Origin: Symsagittifera roscoffensis
Lineage: Eukaryota > Xenacoelomorpha > Acoela > Convolutidae
Assembly: GCF_963678635.1 (NCBI RefSeq)
Contig: NC_087062.1
Span: forward strand, 90,931,845 to 90,995,844
DNA length: 64,000 bases
Direction: 5' to 3'
Within the stretch, counting starts at the first letter, position 1. Every line of letters begins with the position of its first letter. Positions 24,101 through 34,410 of this stretch are shown here, one piece after another. Under the pieces are notes generated by a model. It was not told the origin of the DNA, did no database searches, and saw only the letters and a list, made by a program, of their open reading frames with translations. Made by a program: the position numbers and the translations under genes.

Positions 24101-25006
24101 AAATTTTTTTAACCGCAATATTAACCGTTTGAAAAAAAACAAGCCCTAGTCACATTCGAATCCAAGACTACTGCCGTCATAGGCGTATTCGTTACCTCCA
24201 GGCTAAGTGTGCAGAATACACTAAGAAATTTGAAATCATTATGAGCCAAGGTATCACCAATAGTCCAGAGAAGTTATATACGGGAAAAAGTCTAGTACAC
24301 GATTGCAATACCCTTGCTTATCGCAAGGTTAAACAAAACAGAAGTCAAACCGCGAAAAAATAAATTTGAGCCGGAATAAACTTCCTGTAAAAGAAAACTT
24401 TAAAAAATCATCGCGACCTATATAAGAGTCATGGACTCTTAAAAAACTTTGCATGGTCTCGGATTCGAACGTTTAATCCTTCGCGTCATAACCCCGCTTT
24501 TTACCACCACACTACTTGGCCTACATTTTCATGAAAACCAACTTCATTAATAAAGTGAGCTATCAAATTATTCAAGTGATTCTGTTTAACTAGTTGTTAA
24601 CCCAAAAAAGTCTATATTCCAGTTTGATAACGCTTGCTAATCGCAACCATAATAAAGCTTTCATGGTTCCTTTTTTATTAAACAAGTGATAAGCAAAGCA
24701 CTTTTTAACAGTCAATATTACCCAGAACCATACAAATAAAAAATTATTTCCTTGGTTATCTGAGGCAAAAGATACCTATTCACAGAAGAATATTGTCCGT
24801 TTCTAACTAGGTCAACTTACTTGGTCAGTGACAAATATGGTCACGTTTCCAGACACAGGATGGTAAGCACCGACACAGGAAAAGGTGGTGCCTAGATCCA
24901 GACCAATGAAGGAGGGCTTCGGAGGTGGCAAGTAAGTCTGTCCAAAATAGCCCACCAGCAGGACCCCAATTATGGCCACTCCTATGGCCACGAACCCACT
25001 GGCCAT
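21155..25006 (-). CDS. HSPA13: HSPA13 / STCH, microsomal Hsp70-like ATPase, complete
   Basis: There are four coding exons, all phase 0: 25006-24821, 23032-22799, 22580-22311 and 21871-21155. Together they give 468 aa, against 471 in human HSPA13. The N-terminus is a hydrophobic signal/anchor (about residues 4-24) followed by a Pro-rich turn. The Hsp70 ATPase motifs follow in order: IGLDLGTTFSCVG (phosphate 1), VSVPAEFDNSQRNATKKAA with EPTAAAMAYG (connect 1), VIDLGGGTLDVSLL (phosphate 2), and VLVGGSTRVPKVREV (adenosine). The protein ends shortly after the ATPase core with WPLQVSAVEIP, as in STCH, and lacks an Hsp70 peptide-binding domain. A role in the ER lumen or microsomes is known for the family. 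A GTTTTTCAG acceptor ends three bases before the ATG, suggesting a spliced or trans-spliced 5' end. The tandem-duplication breakpoint (23666) lies in intron 1. Confidence 0.93.
23535..23625 (-). repeat. tRNA-like SINE segment (unit 2 copy)
   Basis: Same sequence as 13992-14082: exact B box GGTTCGAATCC and an A-box-like element about 45 bases upstream on the minus strand. Mispaired T-stem; not a functional tRNA. Confidence 0.55.
24150..24225 (-). repeat. tRNA-like SINE segment
   Basis: On the minus strand it reads an A box (TAGCCTGGAGGTAACG) and a B-box-like GGATTCGAATGTG about 38 bases later. It belongs to the same family as the copies at 40.9 and 23.6 kb. The cloverleaf is degenerate. Confidence 0.5.
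24440..24525 (-). repeat. tRNA-like segment
   Basis: On the minus strand: AAGTAGTGTGGTGGTAAAAAGC (A-box-like) and CGTTCGAATCC (B box), spaced as in a tRNA. Acceptor and T-stem pairing is poor, so it is called a tRNA-derived repeat, not a gene. Confidence 0.45.
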
Positions 25007-26339
25007 TAACTGAAAAACAACTGCAACTTCATTTCAGTGTCAAATGGCCGCCTTCAGTAAAAGGAGCAGGGAAGGAAACAGTGTTGAGACATTTAAAAGT
25101 TCGAGATTTTAGACTACAGGTTACACATATTGATTCCTTGCTTGTAAAAAATTAGTGAAAATTGCCAAGACTTTATCATAATAAGTTAGGGCAGCAATCA
25201 ATAACTGGCGTTAAATTAGCTTTACACGAACGCACGAAAAACTTCAAAAAATATTTTCCGTTTTTTTTTCGGCAAAAACAAGACATCAAAAACTTGTTTG
25301 CGACTCGCTCATAAACCGATTAATTTAATTTTGATTTGACCTTTGCTAAAAAAACGGAATGAAAAATATCGTCCAAAAATCAAACCAAGTACAGCAAGAT
25401 GCTAGTCCAAAATTTCCTTTTACACTGAGACGAAGCATCCCTATGCAAAACCGAGCAAAAAAAAATTGCACGAGCCTAAAATTTGCAAAAAAAAATGCAC
25501 AAAAGTAAGTAAATTATCTTTGAAAAATAAAAAGGAATTACAGCCTCAAAAATTCGAGCCTCCGCCCGATGATTTAGAGTCTAAGTTCCAGTCAATTGCG
25601 CTTTTTGCCCTTGTTGTATTCCAAACACCAGCCATTGAACAAGCGGATCACAAAAATGCGGAGCAAACACGAGCAAAACACAAATACTGAAATTTAGTGA
25701 TTTTGTTGAGAACTAGTTTAAGCGTAAGATTTAAAAAAATAAATAAAGTTGTAATACTCGTAAAGCGAAAGCGCTGTTCGATTAGAAATCAGTCGGTTGA
25801 CCGTGATGAATTTCAGCTTAAAAATTTTCTCTCAAATTCATTTGAATTGAAAATCAATTTTTAAATAAAAATGCATAGCGCTCAAGCCATTTATTTCTCT
25901 TCGAAAAAAAGATAATTCTTTGAATTTATTCAAACTTCCCAGATTAAAAAATTCGCCTGATATCGGACTATAATAAAACAAGTTTCATAACAAACCCCTG
26001 AGTATATTAAAATCATTCTCCTTCTAAAAGACTTTCGTCTATATTTTTTGGAGATTTTTGTTAGCTTATCAACCTTATTTCCCATGGACGAAGCTGAGTT
26101 AATTAGTGGAGTGAACATGGTGAAGGTTAGAAATGAAGTTAGAAAAATCACGAACTTCGGCTAGTGAGCAGGCACAAAAAATTGAAACTTAGGAAAAAAT
26201 CGGGCTCAAGAAAGAAATACGAGCAATAACTGTGTTCTGCTCCTCAGTGTTCTGATACTCTGTGTTCTGATACTCAAACTGCTTAAAATCATGCTGTAAG
26301 ATGCTTTAAGAGGAAAATCAAATTCCGCTTACAATAAGT

Positions 26340-26525
26340 GTGCCCTGCCTGTGAGTTCCCGGACTGTCTTGAGTCTGGCTGCGAGTTCCGACTGGCGAAT
26401 GACCAAGACGGGGGTTAACTTGGAACTTAAGTTTCAAAAAAGGAAATTGAGCCCTGCCAGTGCGTTCGCGGGCAACCTCGAGTCAGGTTGTGATTACGCG
26501 ACCGGCTAAGAACGAAGCAGGGATT
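26340..26525. repeat. Diverged ~110-bp tandem repeat, GC-rich
   Basis: Two units begin CCCTGCCTGTGAGTTCC (about 26343) and CCCTGCCAGTGCGTTCG (about 26453). They share further blocks (CGGRC, CTCGAGTC/CTTGAGTC, GGCTAAGAACGA/GGCGAATGACCA). They stand out as the only GC-rich patch in several kilobases. Origin unknown. Confidence 0.5.
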
Positions 26526-27741
26526 CTCAAACTCAAAGCATAAGGTAGCTTTGTTCTTCTCATTTTGTCATCCTGAGATCTTCTTGTCAACCAAACTTAT
26601 TATTCCTATCATTTGAAAAATGGGGAGGAACTTAGTATTCGGGTTTATTTTAGTTTTTTTTCTAGTTTTTTAGTAAATCATATGAAAGCTCTTTACGTCG
26701 AGAAAAAATCGGCTCGAAATTTCTGATTCTTCGTCTAAATTCGAGCTCACTTTAGCCCGTTTACAATAGTTATTTATGTCTAATTTTAGTTATACTCAAG
26801 TAAAATTAGTTTTTGAAGATTTTTAATGCCATTTACAGATCGTTATACAAAACGCAACGAACTTCATTTATTTGAAATGAAATTTTTCTTCTTGTAGTTT
26901 CTTAAAAACTATGGTCAGAAACTTCTGTGATAATTGCACAGTAACCGGCTATTTTTATTTTGAGACTAAGATACAAACTAACAAAATTTACTTATTCTTT
27001 AACATATTAGTTTTTGATTTTTTTTTCTTTTTTAAACATGTTTTTCATGGGGTCTTTCCTGTTCATAGTGTCATTCTATTAATAGAATTTCTTTTGTAAG
27101 ACAAAACGAGGAGGAATACGAGGCCAACAAACACAAAGGTAGTCAAAAATGGAAAAATCTGTTTTGTAAAAACATTCACGGTCAAAAAATTTAGATGAAC
27201 TGCAAATCATGGCAAGAAATGTTCATTAAAAACCTTTAGCTATATGCTCAAGTGAAACGTAGTAAAACAATGGACAGGATAATAACATTTTCTCTCTTGG
27301 TGGATATAAAAACTTTCTATACCGCTCAGAGACACCTGAAAACGGATCTGTAGATCCAATGATGATCTCCCAGGCAGTTATCAATTTTCTAGTATAAACG
27401 TTAGTTTTTTTTCTGCCTGCAAACTACTTACTATTGTTATTGTGTAAATACAAAACTTAAGTGATAACTCATAGAACTGAAAATTTTTCCAACTTAAGCA
27501 GCGGAATGCTCACAGATATAATTCACATGTTCCCGATCTTTCATTGCCAGTATAAAATAGTTTCATCATTAAGCTCTATTCTATGCATCCCTCTTTCCTG
27601 GATGATGAAAAACTCTACGAAGCAGTGTATCCCGCTCACGAAATTATTATATTTTTTATTGCCACAATCAGTTGTTCTGTGAAACATTTCGCGTCGAGTC
27701 GCACATTCACTCAAGCACGGCCATTCAATATGACAGTTTAG

Positions 27742-27790
27742 ACCAAGTTAATACCCCCACGCACAATTAAGGGGGAGGATGTTAAATGGT
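27742..27790. repeat. Hairpin related to the 39.7-kb palindrome
   Basis: The left arm ACCAAGTTAATACCCCC and the right arm GGGGGAGGATGTTAAATGGT pair imperfectly around a short loop that includes CACGCAC. The same arm sequences form the near-perfect palindrome at 39684-39739, so both are copies of one terminal-repeat family. Confidence 0.6.
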
Positions 27791-28434
27791 TAAAGTTGAA
27801 GTTTTAGCCAATCTGAATCAAACATGCTACCTGCAGCTCTTAGCACATTTATTTCAAAAGGAAAGCTGTTTTGGAAGATCTCAGTTTAGTCCACCAGGAG
27901 GGGATATGAATTTGATTTGACACTTTTTGGTTACCTGACTCAAAAAATTCTAGATTCAATGTATCTTTTTGATATCAATTTGAAAGTGGGAAATAAAGGC
28001 ATATGGGATAAATTGTCCTGCAGGAGTTTGACTTTTTATTGTCACTTATATTCTCTGCTTCTTAAAAAAATATGATATAACAAGATTAATATAAATTAAT
28101 CCATATATTATAAATATAACTTCAGTATTTAATGAATTCAGAACTAATTAGAAATGTATCTATTTGAGAGTTTTTCTGCTACTTTTATTATCGAATTTAA
28201 GCAACCATTACCCGTTTAAAGAAATAATGCGACTTCAGCAGGATGTTAATACAGTCATTGAAATATTGCATTAACTTCAATTTTCAGTTGAACTGCAAAA
28301 CAAAATGAGATTCGTTACAAATTTTCAAAAAAATCGGCTTTATTGGGAGAAGTATTTTTCGTGTTCAACTGACTCAGCTTTAAGCGATTTACTACACATA
28401 CTACTCATACTTCTACGCATTTAAAACTTTAATA

Positions 28435-29925
28435 TTAAATATTCTGCGGCTGACGCAGCTCAATGGGAAACAGAGAAACAAAAAAGGTTGTGACGGCGAC
28501 AACAAAAGTTTCCATCGCTGAATAAACTCGGGCCATGCGTGTCGGCGGAGCCCTCTGTAACCTGTCATTCCGGCTTCCTAAGTTGCTCCTACTCGGCGAC
28601 CTACTAACTCCCGAGTCCTGACCCTCTCGGTTGTCGGCTTCGCTCGGGTTTTCGTCTCTCATCGTTTCGTATTCGTTCTGGTTATCTCTGTTTTCGTTTA
28701 AACCATCGTCGTCGTTTTCGTCGTTCTCTTGGGGTTCTAACTCATCGTCGTTATCATTATTCAAATGATTGTTATCGTCGTTTCTTCGCATCAACTCTCG
28801 GCCGAACAACGGCAACCACCGCCGCTGAAAAAAGTACATCAAAGCTGTGATCACACCGACTGTCAGAACCCTGTTGAGAGAGGAATAAGAGTAGAGAATG
28901 ACCAGCAAAACAACCAGGCGGGACTCTCTGTACAGCCACGTCAGCCAATCATTTTCTTCGCCTACTTCATCATTTTGAGCAGGGGCGAATCCTCCCGCTG
29001 CATTGATCACAGCCGCGTTTTCTCTTTGTCGTTGCTCTAACATCGCCTGAGCAGCTTCGTTTCTTTCATTTTCACGCTCAGCTGTACTTTCATTGACTGT
29101 CTCTTGATTAGTTACTTGTTCATTGCTCCCTTCAGAATGACTTCCTTCCAACCTAGAACCCCTCCCAAGTAGCATGTTCAAAGTGCTATTCAAATCAGCA
29201 AAGGTAGCTGTTTTGAAAGTTTGAGTTTGAAAGCTTTTTACAACATCTTCTTTGACAGTTGCGTAAAACTTGCGATGTTGTTCATGCATATCTGCAACCA
29301 TTTCCACATATTGCTCTTTGGTGATGTTCGAATTAATATAGTTCACGATGAAACCAATGTTCGAATTGTCGAGCGACAACGGCAAATTCGCCATGTTTGC
29401 CGTTCCCGTTCCATTGGTTGAAAGGTTAGTAGTATCAGCAACATTAAACATACTGGTTGGCCTCATTGTTCCACTTGGTCTCGCTGAATTGCTCGTCGAC
29501 TCCGAGCTACTTGCAGTTCCAGAAGACGCATTGGACATATTCACTTGATGGCGCTTGAAAATTGGACTTCCTTTTGCTGTGCACACAAGATGAACAATGA
29601 ACTCTTTTGACCTTTCTGTTGACGATGCTAATTTCATCTGCAGTTTGAACGCATCGCTTAAAATTACGTTGTCCTTGAGTAGAATTCCCGCGTGAATTAG
29701 TTTCTGGTCTTCGATTTTTGGCTGAGAAGGGAACTCGCGACTGATCTGAGCCTTCAAGAGTTTTACTGAAATTTCTGATGAACAAGTTAGTTTACTATCA
29801 CCATGAGTGAGCGTCTTCAGAAGGATCTGAATCTCTGTCCCGTTTTTGGATTCATTGCACTCTTTTGGACAGGACAGTGAGCTTGAACTTGCTTCGGCCG
29901 TTTCAGATATTGGATTATCAGACAT
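28435..29925 (-). CDS. HERPUD: HERPUD-like ER-membrane ubiquitin-like protein
   Basis: A single coding exon, ATG at 29925, 496 aa. Residues about 31-115 form an N-terminal ubiquitin-like domain (EIQILLKTLT...EDQKLIHAGILLKDN...VHLVC), as in HERPUD1/2. A Ser/Thr/Asn-rich linker follows. Then comes the family core WLTWLYRESRLVVLLVILYS with a paired hydrophobic hairpin (about 328-365, ending FFQRRWLPL), an acidic Asp/Glu/Asn-rich cytosolic stretch, and a hydrophobic C-terminal FVVAVTTFFVSLFPIE like the vertebrate FKTFFASLLPE end. HERPUD proteins act in ER-associated degradation by binding the Hrd1 ligase. The frame is open for 19 codons upstream, but that stretch is a polypyrimidine tract ending TTTCAG two bases before the ATG, so I place the start after it. 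It is longer than human HERPUD1 (391 aa) because of the linker. HERPUD1 and HERPUD2 cannot be distinguished here. Confidence 0.9.
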   Translation of the reverse strand: MSDNPISETAEASSSSLSCPKECNESKNGTEIQILLKTLTHGDSKLTCSSEISVKLLKAQISREFPSQPKIEDQKLIHAGILLKDNVILSDAFKLQMKLASSTERSKEFIVHLVCTAKGSPIFKRHQVNMSNASSGTASSSESTSNSARPSGTMRPTSMFNVADTTNLSTNGTGTANMANLPLSLDNSNIGFIVNYINSNITKEQYVEMVADMHEQHRKFYATVKEDVVKSFQTQTFKTATFADLNSTLNMLLGRGSRLEGSHSEGSNEQVTNQETVNESTAERENERNEAAQAMLEQRQRENAAVINAAGGFAPAQNDEVGEENDWLTWLYRESRLVVLLVILYSYSSLNRVLTVGVITALMYFFQRRWLPLFGRELMRRNDDNNHLNNDNDDELEPQENDENDDDGLNENRDNQNEYETMRDENPSEADNREGQDSGVSRSPSRSNLGSRNDRLQRAPPTRMARVYSAMETFVVAVTTFFVSLFPIELRQPQNI

Positions 29926-30149
29926 AACTGAAATACAAAACAAAAACATAAAAGCAGCCAAAAGACAGTTGGAGCAAGTCAAAAAATTTTAGCTTTCGAT
30001 TTTCCAAGAAAAATATATGGCGTTAAAAGTTCTTTGAATTTCAAGAATCTTTTATGATTGACAGTTTTGATAAAATTAACCCAAAATGAAAAACCTGAAT
30101 CTATAGGTGAAGTTTTATTATTGAATTGAAACTTAAAGTAACAATAAAC

Positions 30150-30893
30150 AAATACAGGCTAAGCGGAGCTTCGCATCATTTGCGATACAACAAGCTTAGC
30201 ATTCCAAGGTAGTGAAAAAAATATGAGACGGAAATACCTAAGTAGAAAAAAACTACTAACTTTCAGAAAAACAACATCCGAATTACATAGGCTTAACAAT
30301 TTTAACGACCGACCACTAAGCCAACAATACGTGCGTAAACACCCATTGGACCGAAAACACTAAAGAATGCCATAAAAAATTGATTTCACAAAAAAAATTG
30401 GAACTTTACACAACAACCGACCTGAAATAATTTTAAAAAACCAATCATCTTTCGCCTTTCAAACGACGCAAAATAAATTGATCAAGCTGATCAAACAAAA
30501 TCCAAAACCATATAGGTTGAATGAAGCTTCAAACTGAAAAAAAAATACTAAATCAGGGCTAGTAAATTTGCAAATTACTTAAAATCCACAGCACTTGCAA
30601 CTACAATGAAAAATGATTAATGCACGAAAAAATCCATGATCTGGCAACTAAGCAGGAAAAAGCATCAGCAGACAAACGAAATTCCGACGTTAACTTTTTC
30701 CCGAACAAAAAATTTCAATTCCATACATACTGAAAAAACCGGGACTCGAACACCAGACCTTCGGAGGTAAACGCAATGCCAATACGGAAGACTAGAAGTT
30801 CAAAAATAAAGTTCAATTTATTGCAGATTTGTTAAAATTTACTGGAAAAAAGTCTTGCTCCCGATTACAAGACACTTGCTCTAGCAAGTGTAA
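30150..30893. mobile_element. Double-hairpin dispersed element, ~745 bp
   Basis: It starts with a decayed palindrome GGCTAAGCGGAGCTTCGC plus ATCATTTGCGATAC. The body is AT-rich, with a tRNA-like remnant near 30735-30790 (GGGACTCGAACACC). It ends with CTGGAAAAAAGTCTTG and a perfect hairpin ACACTTGC-TCTA-GCAAGTGT (30872-30891). The length agrees with the copy at 43092-43836 (745 bp), which supports a defined unit. Confidence 0.5.
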
Positions 30894-32017
30894 CAATTGC
30901 ATTAATATGTATGAATGCATTTCTGTTTTCATTGGAGCAAAAAAAAGATAAAATCACTAAAATTTTTTAAGGGTTTTCACTGCGTTTATTGTCACTAAGT
31001 AAGATACATAAATGATTTACAGAAACAAACAAAGGTAACATATTACCCGCAATTTTGTAAATTGACATAATCAAAACATTTCAGAAGCAATTTTTGCCGG
31101 TTGTTTTTTATGCTTATCACTAGAACGTCCATCTGAAAATCAAGACATCTGTCGATTTCAATTTGAGACAATTCAAACCAGTTATATTAAGCAGTTATAT
31201 AAATGATTTGGCATATTTGATATTTTGTACCATTCACATAATTGAAATGTCGGCTGAATTTTGTCGCTATTTGGGTCCAATGTCCCGACCCCTTTTTAAT
31301 GAAAAGGCATGCTAATTTTCCCGACAGGCTAGTCTCCAAATGACTTTTTAAAAGATAAATAATCACTGCAAACGAAAACATAAAAATCAACTAATGCAGC
31401 CTCTTTTTTCACTAATTAAAAAAGATAACAAGTTGCTCTGCATAGAGCACAGAAAGCTTTGAATACAATGATTGAAGCAAAAAAATCTAAACACAAGAAA
31501 AAAATTGACACGAATTTTGTTTCCTTTTGTTCCGGAAATTTCCTGTTGTTTTTTGGTTTTTGTCTCTAAAAAATCGATTGAATTGATTAAAAACAGTGCA
31601 CAATGTATAAAATGCAGCAACCTAAATTGAAAAGAAAAACATATTTTTTTTTAAATGCAAAAAAAATTACGCTAAGTCAGACTTCCAGTTATACTAACAA
31701 AAACTATTTAAAATACAACAAAAACCCCGTGCTCCAAAAAGTAAGCCAATAAAAGCACTACAGAATTTAAAAAAACGTTAAATGAACCGACAGAAACTAG
31801 GGCGAAAACCACAAACTAGAAAAAAAATGACTTTTTTTTGAAAAACTAATTACAACCTGAAACAGTCTTAACCTACTTACTACTTAAATGATAGTAGTTT
31901 TGTTTGAATTTCTAGAATTTGAGCATGTCAGAAGGGATATTAACCATTCCTACTAAAATGACCATTATGTGAAAGAAGAAGCTGTTTACGGGAAAAAGTC
32001 TACTGCCCGATTGCAAT

Positions 32018-32038
32018 ACACTTGCTTATCGCAAGGGT
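32018..32038. repeat. Right-end hairpin of dispersed element
   Basis: ACACTTGC-TTATC-GCAAGGGT with one mismatch, preceded by GTTTACGGGAAAAAGTCTAC. Same layout as the hairpins at 8530, 24310, 41060 and 41485. Confidence 0.6.
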
Positions 32039-33144
32039 AAAAACGCATAACTTAAAACCAATTATTGTCTTCTGACAGCTGCGCTGGATTACTGCCCAGC
32101 TAACGCGCTGTCTGTTCTTGAATACTTAATTAGCATCGAAACACTTAAACATAAAAACAAAGCCGACAAATCAGACGTACTTTTATTTAAAAAAACTGGA
32201 ACTAAAAACCCTCCAAAACAATTAAAAACGGAAAAAACTGATATATTGAATTCAAAATTGGTAAAAAGTACAACCAATACGGCTAGAATAGAACTCTGGT
32301 TAGAAAAGAACGGGCATTTAAAAAGCAGACATGCTCTAAGTTTGTCTGTTAGTCGACGAAAGTACATATTTCGAGATGACCACTAATTTCAGTCATCAAT
32401 GTGAACGAAGTTATTTACGGGAGAGACAGTTTTATGACTACTTGCACCACCCTTGCTCATCGCGAGTAATGAATGGCTGCAAAGCATAAAGCCGCAAAAT
32501 GGCAACTTCTAAATGTTATCAATTTTTGAGAAAAGGATCTGACGTGAGATCATTTCAATAACTTCGAGCAACCAATAATTGTTCTGAAAACACAAAACAA
32601 TAATATTCCTTTGCTTTTCGAAGTAGAAGACAATTGCCATTCTGAAGTCAAGTTATTTAACGGCTTTTATATTGTGCTATTCCCATATATCTCAATGGAA
32701 TGATGAGAAGAGAGTAGAAAACGCTCAAACAAAATGTTAGTTTTCCGCTAATCGTTTTATGCAAGCGGATTGACTTTAGGTCGTCTTGGATAAATACGCT
32801 TGTTTTGTTATATCTCCTCTGAAATTTCTTTATTTTTCGGGCAATCGAACGGATACATCAAAATTTTGAATGAGCTATATGTAGAAACGACACTACTTGC
32901 TTAAACCGCTAGAAAAACTTCGACTATTTTTGATATACTGGATTGAAAGTAAACAAATTCAATCGAATAAATTTATTGTATTTTCTTTATTAAAACAAAA
33001 ATGAAATTTATTTATTAAAATGAAGTTTTAGACGAACACAATAGGATGGAGAGACCTCCTGCAATTGGTCACTTCTCCAGTTGCTCTAGGAACTCATCGA
33101 AACTCATGGGAGAACTCATCGATTTATGCAGACCTCGCGTGCTT

Positions 33145-33909
33145 TCAAATTTCAACAGGAGTCATCGACTGAGTGTCCATTTTCATCAGAGCCGCCGCTC
33201 TTGTTTTGCTCCATTTCAACTCCCGGTACGCTTTCACCACTCTTTCACGCTCTTGAGATAATTCGTCTGCGTTTGAGTCCGTCGGCATAACTGTGGTAAT
33301 TTTGGAATCAGGCTTCCTACGTTTGAACTTTACGTCACTTTTAACTGAACTTATTAACTTCTTGGCCGAAAGCGAAATAGATTTCATTGGAGTTACGGTC
33401 TGAAAAGGCCGACTTTTAAATTTACAAACAGGTGTTTTCAACTCTGACGGAGGTGCATCGACTCTTTCGTTCAGCTGGAATGAATCTTTGAAGTACTCTT
33501 TTTCCGCGTGATCAAGTTCTTTGTCTTCTTTGCGCTCCTGTCTAGAATCGATCCGCCATTGCTCAAGCGAAGAGATCTTCCTTGACTTCCGTCTGTTCAG
33601 CTCTTTAGCTACATTTTTCCCAACAGGTGTGAACAGAAGTTTCTTCTTCGCTTCCTCTTTTTTCTTTTCGTCGTCTTCGTGAATTTGTATTCCCTTCATG
33701 AACAATTTGAAGTTACGAGGTACCTCCTGTTCCAAACTAGTTTTCGAAGTTTTCTGAGCAGTTCTGTGCTTTTTCTTCTTAGACAATCCAGATACTTTGG
33801 AGGGAGATTCATTGTCACTGTCTGCGAAAACTTCGAGGGGTTTATTTCTATTGAAGGGGTCAAACCACTTGAGCTTTTTTCGGTTCTTTCGCGGGTATTT
33901 TCGAGCCAT
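33145..33909 (-). CDS. CCDC137: CCDC137-like nuclear protein
   Basis: A single coding exon, 254 aa from the ATG at 33909. The N-terminus is basic (MARKYPRKNRKKLKWF). There is an FKLFMKGIQ block, a Lys/Glu-rich coiled region (EDDEKKKEEAKKKL), RKEDKELDHAEKEYFKDSFQLNERVDAPPSEL, and a C-terminal ERERVVKAYRELKWSKTRAA. The order of an F-x-x-F-M-type helix, a V-D-x-P-P-E-L motif and an ERERVV-AYRELK helix matches CCDC137, a vertebrate nuclear or chromosome-periphery protein of poorly defined role. An in-frame ATG lies 11 codons upstream (33942), but a CCCCTTTTGCAG acceptor ends at 33918 between them, so the downstream ATG is preferred. It could be an unrelated basic coiled-coil protein; the three-motif order makes that less likely. 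Confidence 0.7.
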   Translation of the reverse strand: MARKYPRKNRKKLKWFDPFNRNKPLEVFADSDNESPSKVSGLSKKKKHRTAQKTSKTSLEQEVPRNFKLFMKGIQIHEDDEKKKEEAKKKLLFTPVGKNVAKELNRRKSRKISSLEQWRIDSRQERKEDKELDHAEKEYFKDSFQLNERVDAPPSELKTPVCKFKSRPFQTVTPMKSISLSAKKLISSVKSDVKFKRRKPDSKITTVMPTDSNADELSQERERVVKAYRELKWSKTRAAALMKMDTQSMTPVEI

Positions 33910-34410
33910 TTCCAATTCTGCAAAAGGGGTAATTTTGTTCATTTGTAACTTTTTTTTTGAAAAACTGTCTGTTTTTTAAAACAACTGATACTTTTTAGTT
34001 TTTAGAATGGTATATGTTTCTATCATATGAATTAAACAAATTGAGGCAAGGAATAGAAACAACTCGAAGCATTTATGCTCCAAAAACTATTAGACTCTTT
34101 TTAACTTTCTAGTAGTTCAAAGCTGAGTTCCGTGATATACTCAAAACACATCTGTCAAAAACTGTTCTTGATTCACATTTGAGTCATATTGAAGCCGACT
34201 AATTTATAAAATTTGTTGAAGTTTTATTTGAAAAAAAATCAATAGTAAATGAGTAAACTTGATAAATTTTAAGATCTGCGAAAAATTTTATTCTGGTTTG
34301 ATAAACAATCTATAACACTATTTCACATTTGGCCATTGGCCACATCTGTTTTTGGGGATAGATTGAGTGGGAAGTTACAACTCGGTTAATTAGTTATAAA
34401 GGTTGGCAAA

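Larger units (their letters stand above)
23064..24330. mobile_element. Double-hairpin dispersed element in HSPA13 intron 1
   Basis: It opens with the GGCGAAGCGTAGCTTCG palindrome near 23068 plus ACCACTTGCGATA. It closes with ACGGGAAAAAGTCTAGTAC near 24280 and the hairpin ACCCTTGC-TTATC-GCAAGGTT (24310-24330). Two tRNA-like segments lie inside (about 23535-23625 and 24150-24225, minus strand). The limits are inferred from the hairpins. Confidence 0.4.
25030..28430. other. Intergenic between HSPA13 and HERPUD-like gene
   Basis: No gene is supported. The HSPA13 5' flank, including any upstream exon or promoter, must lie at the left end of this stretch. A GC-richer diverged two-copy repeat sits at 26340-26525, and an ACCAAGTTAA/GGGGGAGG terminal-repeat-like hairpin at 27742-27790. 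Confidence 0.5.
29930..33130. other. Intergenic repeat-rich spacer
   Basis: No gene is supported. It holds a ~745-bp double-hairpin element (30150-30893), further right-end hairpins at 32018-32038 and about 32448-32466 with their TTTACGGGA boxes, and AT-rich filler. Hydrophobic frames at 31.2-31.6 and 32.1-32.4 kb lie inside repeat bodies and show no protein family. Confidence 0.55.

Noticed and set aside
29926-29982. N-terminal extension of the HERPUD-like frame that looks like a signal peptide
   Set aside because: The open frame upstream of the ATG at 29925 is a T-rich tract ending in TTTCAG and starts without ATG; it is a splice-acceptor region, and HERPUD proteins have no cleaved signal peptide.
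31187-32367. Minus-strand frames between the HERPUD-like and CCDC137-like genes
   Set aside because: Located in bodies of dispersed repeats with matching DNA at 41.3 kb; no start context, introns or family motifs.
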